From Pseudovibrio sp. Ad37 (GTDB lineage Bacteria; Pseudomonadota; Alphaproteobacteria; Rhizobiales; Stappiaceae): a DNA stretch of 64,000 nt. Made by a program: the position numbers and the translations under genes. The stretch covers positions 186,001 to 250,000 of the forward strand of contig NZ_LMCF01000012.1 in NCBI RefSeq assembly GCF_001623075.1, read 5' to 3'. Positions 30,017 through 39,700 of this stretch are shown in pieces. The stretch's first letter is position 1; the number at the start of each line of letters is the position of its first letter. The notes beneath the pieces were generated by a model. The model saw nothing but the letters and a program-made list of their open reading frames with translations, did no database searches and had not been told where the DNA came from.

Positions 30017-31330
30017 TTAAACTGAGGTCTTCATGAAGGATTCTGCCACCCCGGCAAGGCTGGTCTCAATCTCAGCAACCGCAATACCCACGCCGTCTTC
30101 GCTTTGTAGATGCAGAGCAAGATCATGTGCGTTCTTCTTCAGCACAGCGTCATCGACTGCAAGGTGAATGGAGTGCGCCAACCTGTCAGAAGTTAGGGCT
30201 TTGCGAGGCACAGGTGGGGCGCCAACGCCCAGAGCAACACTCTTTTGAGCCCAGTAAGGCTGATCGCCGAAGAAGGGGCACAAAACGCAAGGCACGCCTG
30301 CACGAAACCCTTGGGCAGTGGTTCCCATGCCACCATGATGCACAACAGCTGCCATCTTCGGAAACAGCCACTCATGCGGAACATCAGAAACACTCAGGAT
30401 ATCGTCGCTCTCAATGGCGTCAAACCCAGCCCAGCCAGTTGAGAGGACACCGCGAACATTTGCCTTTCGCAGGGCTTCAACAAGAACCTCTTGCAACGCT
30501 TTGGGGTCCTCAACCGTCATACTGCCAAACCCAATGTAAACGGGTGGAGGGCCATGCTCGAGGAAACTGCACAGATTTGCTGGTGGTTCATAGTCCCCGT
30601 CAGACTTCAAACTCCAGTAACCGCTCATAACCGCTTCATCTGGCCAGTCTTTTGGCCGGGGAATAACCCATGAGCTGATTGCGTGAAGCGTCTTGATTGG
30701 CAGGGCGCCACGGGGAAACAAAACCTCATTGCGACGTCGAATTCCTGGAAGTTTCAGTATCTCGGTTCGCAGCATATTGACCGATTTCCGGAAAGCCGAA
30801 TAAGAGAGTTTGACCAGTGCGTATCCCAGCTTGTTGTAGCCCGGTATCGGCAGGTTGGGCATCCCTGCGACTGGGAACTCGCTTGTCGGGACGATCATCG
30901 GTTGCAACAATCCCATCACAGCAGGGATGTTAAGGGCCTCTGCAATATGAGGCGCAGCCATCACCTTGGGGTGGAAGACAATGAGATCGGGCTGAACGGC
31001 TTGTGCGGCCCGCCACGCATCACGGTTGAGCCCATCATTCAGCCGACCAGATTTTTTCGCTAGCCGTGCACCTGCTGCGATCCTCTTTAAAAACCCGGAG
31101 GCCCCCTCCAGTGCTGCGATCCCGTCAGGAGTGGTCATCAGATCAATCGTGTCATTTGAAAGCGGCTCAAATGCCAGACCGAAACTCTTGACCCAGTCAC
31201 CATATTTCTCAGCACTGCTGATTGTGACGGTGTGACCACGAGCTGTAAGCCCGCAGGCCAAAGCGATAAAGGGCTCAACATCTCCGCGAGAGCCATAGGT
31301 CAATATGAGAATCTTAGCAGGCTGCAACAT
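30017..31330 (-). CDS. UGT-like glycosyltransferase (GT1/GT28 fold)
   Basis: 437 aa. The N-terminus KILILTYGSRGDVEPFIALACGLTARGHTVT matches sterol/macrolide glycosyltransferases (split here: GSRGDVEPF is the diagnostic part). The C-terminal donor site has VYIGFGSM, FPKMAAVVHHGGMGTTAQGF and PFFGDQPYWA, with the HHGG-x-GTT motif. The family moves a sugar from a UDP donor to a lipid, sterol or polyketide. The acceptor is unknown. No biosynthetic cluster surrounds it. It is followed by nothing obvious before the RTX region and preceded by a 17-base-pair hairpin. Confidence 0.82.
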   Translation of the reverse strand: MLQPAKILILTYGSRGDVEPFIALACGLTARGHTVTISSAEKYGDWVKSFGLAFEPLSNDTIDLMTTPDGIAALEGASGFLKRIAAGARLAKKSGRLNDGLNRDAWRAAQAVQPDLIVFHPKVMAAPHIAEALNIPAVMGLLQPMIVPTSEFPVAGMPNLPIPGYNKLGYALVKLSYSAFRKSVNMLRTEILKLPGIRRRNEVLFPRGALPIKTLHAISSWVIPRPKDWPDEAVMSGYWSLKSDGDYEPPANLCSFLEHGPPPVYIGFGSMTVEDPKALQEVLVEALRKANVRGVLSTGWAGFDAIESDDILSVSDVPHEWLFPKMAAVVHHGGMGTTAQGFRAGVPCVLCPFFGDQPYWAQKSVALGVGAPPVPRKALTSDRLAHSIHLAVDDAVLKKNAHDLALHLQSEDGVGIAVAEIETSLAGVAESFMKTSV

Positions 31331-31437
31331 CTGTCAGAGTATAGACCTCTTGCAAAGATGCTCCAGACCCAAATGCTCTTTCTCACTGGCTTGAAAGGAA
31401 AGCCGAAAACAGCATTTGTTGTTTGTCAGGCCATATC

Positions 31438-31484
31438 ATCCCCTCGATGGGCAGAGGAGTTCCCCTGCTGCCCATCGAGGGGAT
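31438..31484. other. 17-base-pair perfect inverted repeat
   Basis: ATCCCCTCGATGGGCAG (31438-31454) is the exact reverse complement of CTGCCCATCGAGGGGAT (31468-31484), with a 13-base loop. It lies 20 bases past the VOC gene stop and 108 before the glycosyltransferase start. Neither strand has a clean T run, so it may act as a terminator or as an mRNA barrier. Confidence 0.6.
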
Positions 31485-31503
31485 TACGTAACAGGTGCAG
31501 GTG

Positions 31504-31881
31504 CTATGCAGGCACAGTCAGGTCCTGTGCCAACATCATCGCATTGCCGTCTGGATCATAGAAGGTCGCAGTGCTCACCATGCCTTCAATGGTTTCGGTG
31601 GCGCCATCAAACTTCACGCCTGCAGCTTCCAACGAGCCGCGCGCACTCTCAATGTCACCAATACCAAAAACCGGAACCGTATTGCCTGGAGAAGGCTTGG
31701 CCTGTTCGCCGAGACCAAGAGTAACGCCTTCCGTCTTGGTCTTCATTTCACTCCAGCCGGCTTCATCAATATGATGGATCAGCTCAAAGCCAAGCATGGT
31801 GCTGTACCACTCAGCGCTTACATGGCGGTCACGAACAGAAATGGCGAGGGTAATCGTATTTTCCAAAGAAACGAGAGACAT
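31504..31881 (-). CDS. VOC/glyoxalase family protein
   Basis: 125 aa from ATG 31881. A single vicinal-oxygen-chelate unit pair: LAISVRDRHVSAEWYSTMLGFELIH at the start and ATFYDPDGNAMMLAQDL at the end, the latter carrying the D-P-D-G-N motif. Such proteins bind a metal or a small hydrophobic compound; many are resistance or dioxygenase-like proteins. It is divergent from the regulator at 31922, which probably controls it. Confidence 0.85.
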   Translation of the reverse strand: MSLVSLENTITLAISVRDRHVSAEWYSTMLGFELIHHIDEAGWSEMKTKTEGVTLGLGEQAKPSPGNTVPVFGIGDIESARGSLEAAGVKFDGATETIEGMVSTATFYDPDGNAMMLAQDLTVPA

Positions 31882-31921
31882 CAAACTTTCCTTTTGCTAA
31901 AAAATAAAGTAACTATACATT

Positions 31922-32458
31922 ATGGACATTGCGACGCTTGTCAAGCTCACGTCTCGGGCTTGGTCTCTAAATATTCTGGCTCTCTTGCATTCCGGTGTTC
32001 CCGGCAGGCAGGCCCCGTTGTTGGCTGCATCGGGCGCTGGCCGCACGTCATTCGCGGCAAGTCTTGAGCATCTTACCCAGCTTAAACTCCTGGAGAGGAA
32101 CCCAGGTCACGGTCATCCGCTGCGCCCCGAGTTTCGCTTGACCCCGGCAGGCATCAAGGCCGCCGAAATCGCCAGCAAAATCGTGACCGCAGTTCCGGAT
32201 GAGAAGGAATTCGCCCTATTGCGCAAAAGCTGGACGGTCCCCATTCTGGCGCTCACCGCCGCTCCTCAGCGCTTCTCAGGAATAAGAACGAACCTGGTGC
32301 CAATCACCGATCGCGCGCTATCAGCCTCGCTGGTTCAGCTTGAGGAGCGAGAGTGGATCAAACGCGACATCAACACTGCTGCCCGCGTCCCATTCCCCAC
32401 CTACTGCGCCGCAAACGCCGGACAACAAATCAACCGCGCAATTGATCTGCGGGTGTGA
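31922..32458 (+). CDS. transcription regulator with two winged-helix (HxlR-like) units
   Basis: 178 aa. Residues ~1-80 form one winged helix (RAWSLNILALLHSG ... SFAASLEHLTQLKLLER ... FRLTPAG). Residues ~98-170 repeat the plan (KSWTVPILALTAAPQRFSG ... ITDRALSASLVQLEEREWIKR). HxlR proteins usually carry one such unit and dimerise; here two are in one chain. It starts 40 bases from the divergent VOC gene. Ligand unknown. Confidence 0.72.
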   Translation: MDIATLVKLTSRAWSLNILALLHSGVPGRQAPLLAASGAGRTSFAASLEHLTQLKLLERNPGHGHPLRPEFRLTPAGIKAAEIASKIVTAVPDEKEFALLRKSWTVPILALTAAPQRFSGIRTNLVPITDRALSASLVQLEEREWIKRDINTAARVPFPTYCAANAGQQINRAIDLRV

Positions 32459-32545
32459 TTTATAAGGAGAATCAGATTGTCAAAGGTTGTTGACGTTTCG
32501 TCGTGGCACAAATATCACGTATGACATTTAAGCTTGGAGGTTCGA

Positions 32546-33490
32546 ATGGCACGCCAATATTTTTCTACGTGCAGCTTTGAGGTTGATGGGGAGCAGGAAA
32601 CGAATGAAGCCTTATCAATCTTGTGTATTGATACAGAATTAGCACAATCAATATCCCATTTGTTTGGGTGTGTACCACTTGCGCTAGATACAGATGAAAG
32701 TGGATTGCTTATTCGCGTTGCGATGGGGCAAGGTGAGGCAGCGCGTTCTGCTACGTTATCAGATTTAGATGATTGGCCTCCTATCGAAGATTGGATGCGT
32801 CTAACTGGGGATCTGGAGACCACAGGTTTTGATAAACACTTAGGTAAGGTGCGTGTTCCTAACTTTACTGCAAATCAACAACACGAGTTGAAGGCAGAAA
32901 GATCTGGTCGTAGCCAACTGGGAGGTGATGTTCCAATTGGGTTCTCTCCAGCAAAAACCGGCAAACCAAATGATACCCAATATATTGGTACTTTAGCTAC
33001 TCAAGACTTTCCGGTGTTACCCTTCGATCTTCATTTATCGATTCCAATTTTTGATGAGTACAGCACTTTGATTTTGGACTACCATGATCCGATGGCCCCG
33101 ATTATTGTTGATCGAGACCAAGTTGAAGAGAAGTATATTCAAAGTTTGAGCGGTGTAGTGGAGAATGCAACGCAAGCGGGCTGGGAGCCTGTTTCTTTTG
33201 GGGTAGAAAGCACCAGTAAGTGGATAAAAGAACCTGATCTTGGAGTGTCTGGTGTACCTGCATTTATACAAGACTCTGTGCTTCCAAAATCTCCGAAAAC
33301 AGGCCGATTGATGCCGTTCCTATGTCAGTTTTCTTCAATAAATGGGCCAAAACTGAAACAATCATCAATTGGGGCGATTGAGGATCCCGAGTATTTCAAC
33401 GACCACATGGCATTCTTTGGTGATGGTGCTGTGTTTCTATTTTGGGAAAAAGAAACTCGTTTGCTTGCATTTGTGATGCAAAATACCTGA
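32546..33490 (+). CDS. hypothetical protein, weakly DUF1963 (YwqG)-like
   Basis: 314 aa from ATG 32546 with GGAGG five bases upstream. The C-terminal half, with FLCQFSSINGPKL and then MAFFGDGAVFLFWEKET, is reminiscent of DUF1963/YwqG proteins, which have a FLLQ...FGD-x-G-x-x-FF pattern; this is a weak match. No signal peptide or membrane segment. The gene is visibly more AT-rich than addB next to it, suggesting acquisition. It stands alone at the right end of the accessory block. DUF1963 proteins sometimes occur as immunity-like partners, but no toxin gene is adjacent. Confidence 0.55.
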   Translation: MARQYFSTCSFEVDGEQETNEALSILCIDTELAQSISHLFGCVPLALDTDESGLLIRVAMGQGEAARSATLSDLDDWPPIEDWMRLTGDLETTGFDKHLGKVRVPNFTANQQHELKAERSGRSQLGGDVPIGFSPAKTGKPNDTQYIGTLATQDFPVLPFDLHLSIPIFDEYSTLILDYHDPMAPIIVDRDQVEEKYIQSLSGVVENATQAGWEPVSFGVESTSKWIKEPDLGVSGVPAFIQDSVLPKSPKTGRLMPFLCQFSSINGPKLKQSSIGAIEDPEYFNDHMAFFGDGAVFLFWEKETRLLAFVMQNT

Positions 33491-33640
33491 CGCAAGTGAG
33501 GCGTGTTCACTGTCATTTGGAAGCGCGTTCGAATTTATTTGTATTCACGCGGGGATATAAAACCGTGCTGTGCTTTTTGCTGTGTGATCCGCCGAAAACT
33601 GAACTAAAAAGGAGCATTCGGTTCTTTTCAGGAGGCTCCG

Positions 33641-36600
33641 GTGGCGGCCACCCCAAATATTTTCAGCGTTTCTCCATCCACGCCATTTCTGCAGGCAACC
33701 GTGGAAGCGTTGCTCTCTGGGCAGTTGATCCCGGGGTTTCAGGCGGACGATAACCCGCTGGCGCTGGCTGATGTCACCATCTACGTGCCAACCCGCCGTG
33801 CTGCCAGAACCTTGCCGGATGTCCTGCGCAGAGCCTTGGGCTCCAAAGCCGCCTTGTTGCCTAAGATCCTGCCACTCGGTGATGTAGACGAAGAAGAGCA
33901 CATCCTGAAAGGTCATGGGGATGGCGAAGCGCTGCCACCCGCCATGTCCACCATGGAACGCAAGCTCGCGATGACGCGTCTTGTATGGGCATGGAAGGGT
34001 CAGCTCCGCCGCCAGATCTTGCAGCTCAAAGAAGATGACCCAGCCCGCGTTCCAGCGTCCTCCGCGGATGCCGCATGGCTCGCGGGCAACCTGCTCACAC
34101 TCATGGATGAGGTGCAGACAGAAGAGGCCAGCTGGACAGAGCTGGGCAACCTTGTCCCCGACGATCACGCCGAATACTGGAAAATCACGCTTGAGTTTCT
34201 GAAGATTGTCACCGACCTGTGGCCCGAGCACCTGAAGGCCATCGGCATGATGGACCCAAAGGAGCGCCGCTCAGCCCTCATCCGCGCCGAAGCCGCCCGC
34301 CTGCGCACAACACCACCACGCGGTCCGGTCATTGTAGCTGGTGCAACCGGTTCCTTCCCGGCAACGGCTGAGCTGATGAAAGCCGTGCTGAACTTGGAGA
34401 ACGGAGCCCTTGTCCTTCCTGCGCTCGATATGGGCATGGATGCCGAAAGCTGGCAGGCGCTTGGCAGCCCGACAGAACCACAACGCGTTCCCGGCCATCC
34501 CCAATACAGCCTCCGCCAACTACTTCTTGCGCTGGGCATAAAACGAGAAGACGTTACACAGCTGGGCGCACCGGAAAGCGAAGCCTTGCGCCTGCGCTGC
34601 GAGATCGTCAACGAAGCGCTCCGCCCAGCAGAAACAACGGAAGAGTGGCAAAACTTCTTCACCTCAGAGCTGGCAGAACACAGAGAGACCGCCTTCGCAG
34701 GCACGCAGCTGATCACAGCGCGAAACGAATCCGAAGAAGCGCTCTCAATCGCCTTGTTGCTGCGTGAGGCGGTGGAAGCAGGCAAATCGACTGCGCTGAT
34801 CTCGCCAGACAGAACACTGGCCCGCCGCGTGGCATCAGAGCTGACCCGCTGGGGCATCATCGTAGACGACACTGCAGGTCGCCCATTAGAGCAGACACCA
34901 CCCATGGTGCTTGCCATCCTCACCGCAAAGCTTGCCCTGCAAGGCCTCGATCCCGTCAACCTGCTGGCTCTGCTCAAACATCCGCTCGCCTTCCTCTGTA
35001 TGAAGGCCAAGGAAGTCCGTTCCGCCGCCCGTGCATTGGAACGCGGTGTCCTGCGTGGCCCGCATCCAAGGCCGGGCCTCAGTGGTCTGCGTGAAGCGGT
35101 GGCAGCTGCCCATGATCTGGCCATGGAGAAGGCCGACAGACCAGTTTCCCGCTGGCGCAAGCTGGTGGAAGAAGACTGGAACGCCATCAACACCCTGCTG
35201 GACCGTTTGGAACAAGCGCTCGGCCCACTGGAAGCCCTGCTGCAAAATCCAAATGAGATCCCGGTCGAAGACATCATCAAAACCCACGTGGATGCGGTCC
35301 TGCTGCTTGGGGCTGATGAAAACGGCTCCACGGAAGAGCTGTTCAGTGGCGAAAACGGTAAGGCGCTTGCCGAAACCCTGACGTCATTGCTGGAGGCTGA
35401 TGCTGCGGGCCTCTGCGTGCCTGCCAATGAATGGCCCGGCGTGTTTGGTGCCCTCATCACTGGCGGCGCCGTCCGCTCCCGCACACCTGCCGATCCCCGC
35501 ATCCATCTGCTCGGCCCCATGGAAGCCCGCCTCCAGCGTTACGACCTCGTCGTCCTCGGTGGACTGAACGAAGGCACATGGCCGCAGCGCACCCGCAATG
35601 ATCCATGGCTCAACCGCCCGATGAAAGGCCAGATCGGCCTTGACCCGCCAGAGCGTAAAATCGGCACCTCCGCCCACGATTTCCTCTGGAACCTTGGCGC
35701 GCCGGAAGTGGTCCTGTCCCGCTCTGAGCGTGTAGATGGCTCCCCAACCGTGGCCTCCCGCTGGCTTCAGCGCATCGTGACACTCGCTGGCCAAAGTGTT
35801 GAGCAGCAGATGCGCGCCAAAGGCAAACGCTACACCGAGCTGGCTCTCGTGCTCGACCGCTCAGAAACACCGGTTCGTCCAGCCAAGCGCCCGGAACCAA
35901 AGCCACCAGTGGAAGCCCGACCAGTCCAGCTTTCTGTCACAGCAATTGAAAACCTGATCCGCGATCCATACCTCATCTACGCCAAAAACGTGCTGAAGCT
36001 GGACGAGGTTGACCCGATTGGCGGCGAACCAGGTGCTGCAGACAAAGGCAACATCATCCACGATGCGCTGGCAAACTTCCTTGAGGATTGGGATGGCCCG
36101 TTTGATGAGAAAGCCGTCCGTGCCCTGATAACTGAAGGGGGACGCCTGTTCCGCCCGCTGGATGCCTTCCCCGCCATTCGCGCCCTGTGGTGGCCGCGCT
36201 TTGAGCGTATCGCGGAAGAGTTTGTCGCTTACGAAGGCGAAGTCGCGCCGAAGATCTACGACCGCTTCCTTGAAGAGTACGGCAAAGTGGAAATGCAACG
36301 CCCGGAGCGCAACTTCACGCTCACAGGCCGTGCAGACCGCATCGATCAGATGAAAGACAACAGCTTGCGCGTGGTAGATTACAAAACTGGCCAACCGCCC
36401 TCTGCCAAACAGGTCGAAGCGTTGCTCTCACCACAGCTGCCGCTGGAAGTCGCCATGATCCGTCGGAAGGGTTTTGAGGATCTGCCCCATGACATGCCAA
36501 TCTCCGACATGCTCTACATCCAGCTCAAAGGCGGCAGCGATGCTGTGAAGTTAGAGAGCCGTGTGCCAAAGGAAAGCACCGCCGAAGAATTGGCAGAAGA

Positions 36601-36763
36601 AGCATGGAAACGCTTGGAACAACTCGTCGCTGCCTATGAAAACCCTCGCAAAGGCTATCTCTCCAGAGCACGTGTGCTGAAGGAAAGGGAATGGGCCGCC
36701 TCCTATGATCATCTCGCCCGCGTGCAGGAATGGTCCCTCGGAGAAGACGGGGAGGATGCATAA
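33641..36763 (+). CDS. addB: double-strand break repair protein AddB
   Basis: 1040 aa from GTG 33641, with AGGAGG eight bases upstream. AddB is the inactivated-helicase/nuclease partner of AddA and helps recognise Chi-like sites and resect DNA ends for RecA. Seen: VYVPTRRAARTLPDVL at the N-terminus, AGATGSFPATAELM, LLGPMEARLQRYDLVVLGGLNEGTWPQ (shorter block GGLNEGTWPQ is typical), SVTAIENLIRDPY and the nuclease motif FTLTGRADRIDQ...VVDYKTGQPP. I see no C-terminal Cys cluster. The stop overlaps the addA start. Confidence 0.93.
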   Translation: MAATPNIFSVSPSTPFLQATVEALLSGQLIPGFQADDNPLALADVTIYVPTRRAARTLPDVLRRALGSKAALLPKILPLGDVDEEEHILKGHGDGEALPPAMSTMERKLAMTRLVWAWKGQLRRQILQLKEDDPARVPASSADAAWLAGNLLTLMDEVQTEEASWTELGNLVPDDHAEYWKITLEFLKIVTDLWPEHLKAIGMMDPKERRSALIRAEAARLRTTPPRGPVIVAGATGSFPATAELMKAVLNLENGALVLPALDMGMDAESWQALGSPTEPQRVPGHPQYSLRQLLLALGIKREDVTQLGAPESEALRLRCEIVNEALRPAETTEEWQNFFTSELAEHRETAFAGTQLITARNESEEALSIALLLREAVEAGKSTALISPDRTLARRVASELTRWGIIVDDTAGRPLEQTPPMVLAILTAKLALQGLDPVNLLALLKHPLAFLCMKAKEVRSAARALERGVLRGPHPRPGLSGLREAVAAAHDLAMEKADRPVSRWRKLVEEDWNAINTLLDRLEQALGPLEALLQNPNEIPVEDIIKTHVDAVLLLGADENGSTEELFSGENGKALAETLTSLLEADAAGLCVPANEWPGVFGALITGGAVRSRTPADPRIHLLGPMEARLQRYDLVVLGGLNEGTWPQRTRNDPWLNRPMKGQIGLDPPERKIGTSAHDFLWNLGAPEVVLSRSERVDGSPTVASRWLQRIVTLAGQSVEQQMRAKGKRYTELALVLDRSETPVRPAKRPEPKPPVEARPVQLSVTAIENLIRDPYLIYAKNVLKLDEVDPIGGEPGAADKGNIIHDALANFLEDWDGPFDEKAVRALITEGGRLFRPLDAFPAIRALWWPRFERIAEEFVAYEGEVAPKIYDRFLEEYGKVEMQRPERNFTLTGRADRIDQMKDNSLRVVDYKTGQPPSAKQVEALLSPQLPLEVAMIRRKGFEDLPHDMPISDMLYIQLKGGSDAVKLESRVPKESTAEELAEEAWKRLEQLVAAYENPRKGYLSRARVLKEREWAASYDHLARVQEWSLGEDGEDA

Positions 36764-39700
36764 TGGATATTCCAGCAAAAACCCTCGATAGCCAACAACG
36801 TGCAGCGCATCCTGAAAACTCAGCATGGGTGAGTGCAAATGCAGGCTCCGGCAAAACATTCGTGCTTGCCCGCCGCGTGGTCCGCTTGCTGCTGTCCGGC
36901 ACCGACCCATCCCGCATCCTCTGCCTCACCTTCACCAAGGCAGCAGCGGCGGAGATGGCAACCCGCGTATTCGATTCCCTCGCCAAGTGGACACAGCTGA
37001 GCGATGCTGAGCTTGCCGCCGAGATCGAGGATATCGAAGGCCGACCGACTTCAACAAAACAGCTGGCAAACGCCCGTCGCCTCTTCGCAAAAGCACTGGA
37101 AACACCGGGCGGTCTGAAGATCCAGACCATCCACGCTTTCTGTGAAGCGCTGCTCCACCAGTTCCCGCTGGAAGCCAACGTGGCAGGCCACTTCTCCGTG
37201 CTGGATGATCGCCTCGCGGAAGAGCTGCTCAATGAGGCCCGCGCCAGCGTTCTGCACAGTGCAGAGATTGAGCCGGACTCCGACATCGGGTCAGCTCTGT
37301 CCCAGCTTATCGAACTATTACCGGATTCAGGTGTTGAGAAAGCTCTCTCTGAGTTGATCAGCCGCCGCGATGCATTCTATCGCTGGGTCGCTCCTTATGG
37401 GGACCTGGAAAGCGCAGTTTCCGCGCTATATGCTGATTTCTCCGTCATGCCGGCTGATGATATGTCTGGCTTTGCATCTGCGTTGCGACGGAATTCTTCT
37501 CTCAGTGACGACGAAGTAAAAGCGTTTGCAGAAGCCTTACGCGTCGGCTCCAAGACAGATCAGGACCGAGCCGCTGCTCTGGATCAGGCCATCACGCTCA
37601 AAAGCGATGAAGCCTGGCGCATCGCATGGTTGAAGATCTTCCTCACTGGAACCCTTAGTCCGCGCAAGTCTCTCGCCACCAAGAAGGTACAAACAGCCTT
37701 CCCGGAAGTGGTCGAGCGCTTGTTTGCCGAGCAAATGCGCGTATTGGAGGCTCTGCAGCACCTGAATGCCGTCATAACGGTTTCTGGAACCAAAGCGATC
37801 CTCACCCTATCAGATGCGGTTCTACGCTATTACGAGACGGAAAAACTCCGTCGCGGTTACCTCGATTTTGAAGATCTGGTGGTCAAATCTGCGCAGCTCC
37901 TCTCCAGAGCTGAAGCCGCTCAATGGGTGCAGTACAAACTGGACCAAGGCCTCGACCACATCCTAGTTGATGAAGCGCAGGACACCAGCCCGCGCCAGTG
38001 GGAGGTAATCCGCGCGCTGGCAGAAGAATTCTTCGCTGGTGACAGTGCGCGAGAGAAAGTCCGTACCATCTTCGCGGTAGGCGACGAGAAGCAATCCATC
38101 TACTCTTTCCAGGGCGCTGTTCCGGCTTACTTTGCTGAGATGCGCAAGTTCTTCGCCCGTCGGGCTGAGGAAGCGCAGAAGAATTTCGAGGGCATTGAAC
38201 TCAACCTCTCCTTCCGCTCCACACCGGATGTGTTGGGTGCGGTTGATAAGGTGTTTGACACACCGGAAACCTACAAAGGCCTGTCACAGGACAATGTTGC
38301 ACCGGTACACGAAGCGATCCGGCACAACGATCCGGGACGTGTTGAAATCTGGCCACTGGAAGAAGCCGTTGAAACGCTGGAACCAGACGATTGGACCCAG
38401 CCCATTGATGCAATCGGCACAGGCAACCCGATGTTGCGCCTCGCCACCCGCATTGCAGAGCAGATCAAGGACTGGGACCAACGCAAAATCGCAGGCCCGG
38501 GGGATGTGCTGGTACTGGTCCGCAAGCGCGGTCAGTTTGTGGAAGCGCTCAACCGCGAGCTCAAACGTCTGGATGTACCCGCCGCGGGGTCTGATCGCCT
38601 TGTTCTGACGGATCACATCGCCGTCAAAGACCTTGTCGCGCTGGGCCGCTTTATTCTGCTGCCGGAAGATGACCTGTCTCTCGCCTGCGTTCTCAAAAGC
38701 CCGCTCTTTGGCTTGCTGGATGATGACCTCTTTGAGATCGCCCACGAAACACCAGGTGTCCCAAGACCGGGGACTCTCTGGCATGAGCTGCTGAGAAAGT
38801 CAGAGAACAGCGAGAAGTGGCAAGAAATTCGCAAGCAGTTGGTCGTCTGGCGTGACCGTGCCGACTTCGTTCCACCCTTCGAGTTTTTCGCCAAGATCAT
38901 GGGAACCGACGGCTATCGCCAGAAGTTCCGTGAGCGCCTCGGCACAGAAGTGGATGACGTGCTTGATGAGTTCCTTTCATTGACGCTCACCTATGAAAAG
39001 AGCGGCACACCCGGCATGGAAGGCTTCCTTGCATGGCTGGCTGAAGCGCCAACTGAGATCAAACGCGAGCTCAACGCCGCTAAAGGCATGGTCCGCATCA
39101 TGACCGTTCATGGCTCAAAGGGATTGGAAGCGCCCTACGTTATTCTCGTTGATGGCTGCAATGCACCCGTCTCCAGCCTGCATGCGCCGGTGATGGTTGA
39201 AAAACAACGGGCAGGGGATACGGAAGCAGCGCCCGCTCTCGTCTGGCTCCCCAACAAAGCACAGCGCACCGAATGGCATGAAGAAGCGCTGGAACTGCTG
39301 GCAGAAGAGCAGAAAGAAGAATATCGCCGCTTGCTCTATGTAGCTCTCACCCGCGCCAAGGATCGGCTTGTCGTGTGTGGCTGGTCACCCAAGCGTGGCC
39401 CGCATGAGGAATGCTGGTACACACTCACCCGCAACGGCTTGATTGAGGAAGCACGTGAGCAAACAGATGCCAACGGTGAAGTGTCAGCGTGGATCTGGAC
39501 CAAGAATGGTATAGAAAAGCCAGAACCGATCTTGCCGCAATCTGAAAAGATTGAGAGCCGGAAACAAGCTGTTATGCCGGACTGGGTCTCAACAAACGTC
39601 AGCACGCCTGAGCGTATCCGCCGCGTAAAACCATCTGCCGCCTTTGAGGAGATGGAAGCAAAAGAGAACATCGAGCAGCAAGATCCGAAAGATGCTCTGG

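Noticed and set aside
34165-35520. 451-codon minus-strand frame
   Set aside because: Antisense to addB, Ser/Arg-rich composition, no recognisable domain.
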